A DNA stretch of 64,000 bases from Hydractinia symbiolongicarpus (lineage: Eukaryota; Cnidaria; Hydrozoa; Anthoathecata; Hydractiniidae): positions 16,370,001-16,434,000 of the forward strand of contig NC_079883.1 of NCBI RefSeq assembly GCF_029227915.1, read 5' to 3'. Below, piece by piece: positions 60,541 to 64,000 of this stretch. The notes beneath the pieces are model-generated. The model was not told the origin of the DNA and did not search any database. It saw only the letters and a list, made by a program, of their open reading frames with translations. A program made the position numbers and the translations under genes. Within the stretch, counting starts at the first letter, position 1. Each line of letters starts with the position of its first letter.

Positions 60541-62360
60541 TGTAATATGGCCTCTTGCAGCATAATAAAGGCCTTACACGTATATCACGTGCTTGCACGT
60601 GCCTGTGCAGGTTACCATTGGTCTAATACTTCCACTCTTATTGGACTATGTCGTCCCAAGTGGTTTTCCATTGCGTCATGGCGTTATAACACTGTCAACT
60701 ACGCGTGCAGGCCTCCAAAGGCTGTAATATGGCCTCTTGCAGCATAATAAAGGCCTTACACGTATATCATGTGGTTCCACGTGCCTACGCAGGTTACCAT
60801 TGGTCTAATTATTCCACTCTCAATGGACTACGACGTCCCAATTTGTTTTCCATTGCGCCATGACTTTATAACACCGTCAACTACGTGTACAGGCCTCTAA
60901 AGGCTGTAATATGGTCATTTGCAGCCTAACAAAGGCCTTTCACGTATATCACGTGCTTGCACGTGCCTGCGCAGGTTACCGTTGGTCTAATTATTCCACT
61001 CTCAATGGACTACGACGTCCCAAGAAATTTTCCATTGCGCCATATCTTTATAACAGCGTCAACTACGTCTACAGGCCTCTAAAAGGCTGTACTATGGCAT
61101 TTTGCAGCTTAATAAAGGTCGTACACACAAATCGCGTTGTTCCACGTGCCTGGGCGAGTTACGATCGGTCTAATCCTTCCACTCTCATTGGACTATGACG
61201 TCCCAAGTGGTTTTCCATTGCGCCATGGCGTTATAACACCGTCAACTACGGGTGCAGGCCTCCAAAGGCTGTAATATGGCCTGTTGCAGCCTAATAAAAG
61301 CCTCACACGTATATCACGTAGTCGCACGTGCCTGCGCAAGTTACCATTGGTCTAATCCTTCCACTCTCAATGGACTAGGACGTCCCAAGTTGCTTTCCAT
61401 TGCGTCACAGCTTCATAACACCGTCAACTACGTGCACAGGCTATTAAAGGCTGTAATATGGCGTTTTGCGGCCTAGTAAAGGTCGTACACACAAATCGCG
61501 TTGTTCCACGTGCTTGCGCGAGTTGCAATCGGTCTAATCCCTCCACTCTCATTGGACTATGACGTCCCAAGTCGTTTTCCATTGCGCCATGGCGTTATCA
61601 CACCGTCAACTACAGGTACAGGCCTGTAAAATCTGTAATATGGCCTCTTGCAGCATAATAAAGGCCTTTCACGTATATCACGTGGTTGCATGTGCCTGCG
61701 CAGATTACCATGGGCCTATTTATTCGACTATCGATTGACTACTACGTCCCAAGTGGTTTTTAATTGCCTGATGGCCTTATAACACCGTCAACTACGGGTA
61801 CATGCGTCTAACGACTGTAATATGGCCTTTGCAGCCTAATAAAGGCAGTACACATCAATCGCGTTCTTCCACGTGCCTGCACTAGTTACGATCGGACTAA
61901 TCCCTCCACTCTCAATGGATTACGACGTCCAAAGTTGTTTTCCATCTCGCCATGACTTTATAACACCGTCAACTACGTGCACAGGCCTTTAAAGGCCGTA
62001 ATATGGTCATTTGCAGCCTAATAAAGGTCGTACACACAAATCGCGTTGTTCCACGTGCTTGGGCGAGTTACGATCCATCCAATCCCTCCACTCTCATTAG
62101 ACTATGACGTCCCAAGTGGTTTTTCATTGCGCCATGGCGTTATAACACCGTCAACTACGGGTACAGGCCTCAAAAGGCTGTAATATGGCCTCTTGCAGCC
62201 TAATAAAGGCCTTACACGTATATCACGTGGTCGTACGTGCCTGCGCAAGTTACCATTGGTCTAATCCTTCTACTCTCAATGGACTAGGACGTCCCAAGTT
62301 ATTTTCCATTGCGTCACGGCTTTTTAACACCGTCAACTACGTGTACAGGCCTTTAAAGGC
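60540..62360. repeat. 1.82-kb higher-order repeat, copy 2
   Basis: Adjacent tandem copy of 58720-60540, with the same private variants 1,820 bp on. A few single-base differences are visible (for example TAATCCTTCC versus TAATACTTCC). Confidence 0.88.
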
Positions 62361-64000
62361 TGTAATATGGTCATTTGCAGCCTAACAAAGGCCTTTCACG
62401 TATATCACGTGGTTGCACGTGCCTGCGCAAGTTACGAGCGGACTAATCCCTCCAATGTCATTGGACTATGACGTGCCAAGTGGTTTTCCATTGCGCCATG
62501 GCGTTATAACACCGTCAACTACGCGTACAGGCCTCAAAAGGCTGTAATATGGCCTCTTGCAGCATAATAAAGGGCTTTCACGTATATCACGTGCTTGCAC
62601 GTGCCTGCGCAGGTTACCGTTGGTCCAATTATTTCACTCTCATTGGACTACGACTTCCCAAGTGGTTTTCCATTGCGCCATGGCGTTATAACACCGTCAA
62701 CTACGGGTGCAGGCCTCCAAAGGCTGTAATATGGCCTCTTTCAGCCTAATAAAGGCCTCACACGTATATCACGTGGTCGCACGTGCCTGTGCAAGTTACC
62801 ATTGGTCTAACCCTTCCACTCTCAATGGACTAGGACGTCCCAAGTTGCTTTCCATTGCGTCACAGCTTCATAACACCGTTAACTACGTGCACAGGCTATT
62901 AAAGGCTGTAATATGGCCTTTTGCGGCCTAGTAAAGGTCGTACACACAAATTGCGTTGTTCCACGTGCCTGCGCGAGTTGCAATAGGTCTAATCCCTCCA
63001 CTCTCATTGGACTATGACGTCCCAAGTGGTTTTCCATTGCGCCATGGCGTTATCACACCGTCAACTACAGGTACAGACATGTAAAATCTGTAATATGGCC
63101 TTTTGCAGCATAATAAGCGCTTTTCACGTATATCACGTCCTTGCACGTGCCTGCGCAGGTTAACGCTGGTCTAATTACTCCACTCTCAATGGACTACGAC
63201 GTCTCATGTTGTTTTCCATTGCGCCATGACTTTATAACACCGTCAACTACGTGTACAGGCCTCTAAAAGTCTGTACTATGGCATTTTGCAGCTTAATAAA
63301 GGTCGTGCACACAAATCGCGTTGTTCCACGTGCCTGGGCGAGTTACGATCGGTCTAATCCTTCCACTCTCATTGGACTATGACGTCCCAAGTGGTTTTCC
63401 ATTGCGCGATGGCGTTATAACACCGTCAACTACGGGTGCAGGCCTCCAAAGGCTGTAATATGGCCTCTTGCAGCCTAATAAAGGCCTAACACGTATATCA
63501 CGTGGTCGCACGTGCCTGCGCAAGTTACCATTGGTCTAATCCTTCCACTCTCAATGGACTAGGACGTCCCAAGTTGCTTTCCATTGCGTCACAGCTTTAT
63601 AACACCGTCAACTACGTGCACAGGCCTTTAAAGGCTGTAATATGGCCTCTTGCAGCATAATAAAGGCCTTACACACAAATCGCGTTGTTCTACATGCCTG
63701 GGCGAGTTACGATCGGTCTAATCCCTCCACTCTCATTAGACTATGACGTCCCAAGTGGTTTTTCATTGCGCCATGGCGTTATAACACCGTCAACTACGGG
63801 TACAGGCCTCAAAAGGCTGTAATATGGCCCCTTGCAGCATAATAAAGGCCTTACACGTATATCACGAGGTCGTACGTGCCTGCGCAAGTTACCATTGGTC
63901 TAATCCTTCTACTCTCAATGGACTAGGACGTCCCAAGTTGTTTTCCATTGCGTCACGGCTTTATAACACCGTCAACTACGTGCACAGGCCTCTAAAGGCT

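Larger units (their letters stand above)
43272..64000. repeat. ~182-bp satellite array with higher-order structure (continues off right edge)
   Basis: CACCGTCAACTAC starts at 43295, 43477, 43659 and 43841, exactly 182 bp apart, and the unit repeats to the window end. About 20 kb remains after subtracting one insertion, so roughly 110 monomers. GC content is clearly higher than in the flanks. Two monomer types tend to alternate: one with TATCACGTGG, CAATGGACTA and GCGTCAC or CCATGACTTT; the other with ACACAAATCGCG, CATTGGACTATGACG and CGCCATGGCG. Some monomers have 183 bp because of an extra A in CTCTAAAAGG. Because 182 is not a multiple of three, ORFs break at about every unit, and the many 60-95-codon ORFs with CSLIKALHVYHVV are side effects of the repeat. 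Confidence 0.96.

Noticed and set aside
43321-63900. Many ORFs of 60-183 codons with CSLIKALHVYHVV-type sequence
   Set aside because: They are the reading frame of a 182-bp repeat. The unit length is not divisible by three, frames change between units, and the 183-codon ORF at 52502-53053 exists only where 183-bp monomers happen to be adjacent. No start context, splice sites or protein family.
43272-64000. CRISPR-like regular repeats
   Set aside because: The whole 182-bp unit is repeated, with no unique spacers, in a eukaryotic genome.

Overview
This 64-kb window is AT-rich, intron-rich and full of transposable elements. It carries pieces of two animal housekeeping genes and ends in a very large satellite array. 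The gene content (protein O-mannosyltransferase 2 and the p24 cargo receptor TMED10, both with many small phase-conserved exons), the low GC, and the mix of LINE, Penelope-like, Polinton-like, piggyBac-like and many short inverted-repeat elements suggest an invertebrate metazoan genome. A cnidarian, possibly hydrozoan, is my best guess. That is an inference; no marker gene proves it.

Layout. (1) 1-8724: the 5' two-fifths of POMT2 on the minus strand, nine coding exons between 8724 and 1715. Introns hold a DNA transposon (3544-4760) and a Penelope-like remnant (6720-7612); the 3' part of the gene lies off the left edge. (2) 8725-27787: a gene-poor TE graveyard with several inverted-repeat elements, a tRNA-derived SINE, LINE reverse-transcriptase fragments, and a 4,425-bp transposon with ~0.7-kb terminal inverted repeats nested inside a LINE (18326-22750). 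(3) 27788-28173: a second POMT2-type first exon, same strand and same splice phase, with no downstream exons of its own nearby. (4) 29012-40033: a whole TMED10 gene on the minus strand, five coding exons. Exon 4 carries an apparent 2-base frameshift in an A run, and the introns contain a piggyBac-like element and a nested pair of inverted-repeat elements. (5) 40115-41355: a foldback-like element full of ACTCCGTATA words, directly upstream of TMED10. (6) 41933-43270: a decayed Polinton-type DNA polymerase B fragment. (7) 43272-64000 and beyond: a ~182-bp tandem satellite with higher-order structure, interrupted once at 50923-51657 by a second copy of the piggyBac-like element.

POMT2 starts protein O-mannosylation in the ER membrane, and TMED10 is a p24 receptor cycling between ER and Golgi. 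Both act in the early secretory pathway, but nothing here shows they are co-regulated. Coding exons were rebuilt by hand from homology blocks, reading frame and GT-AG boundaries; no search or alignment was run.
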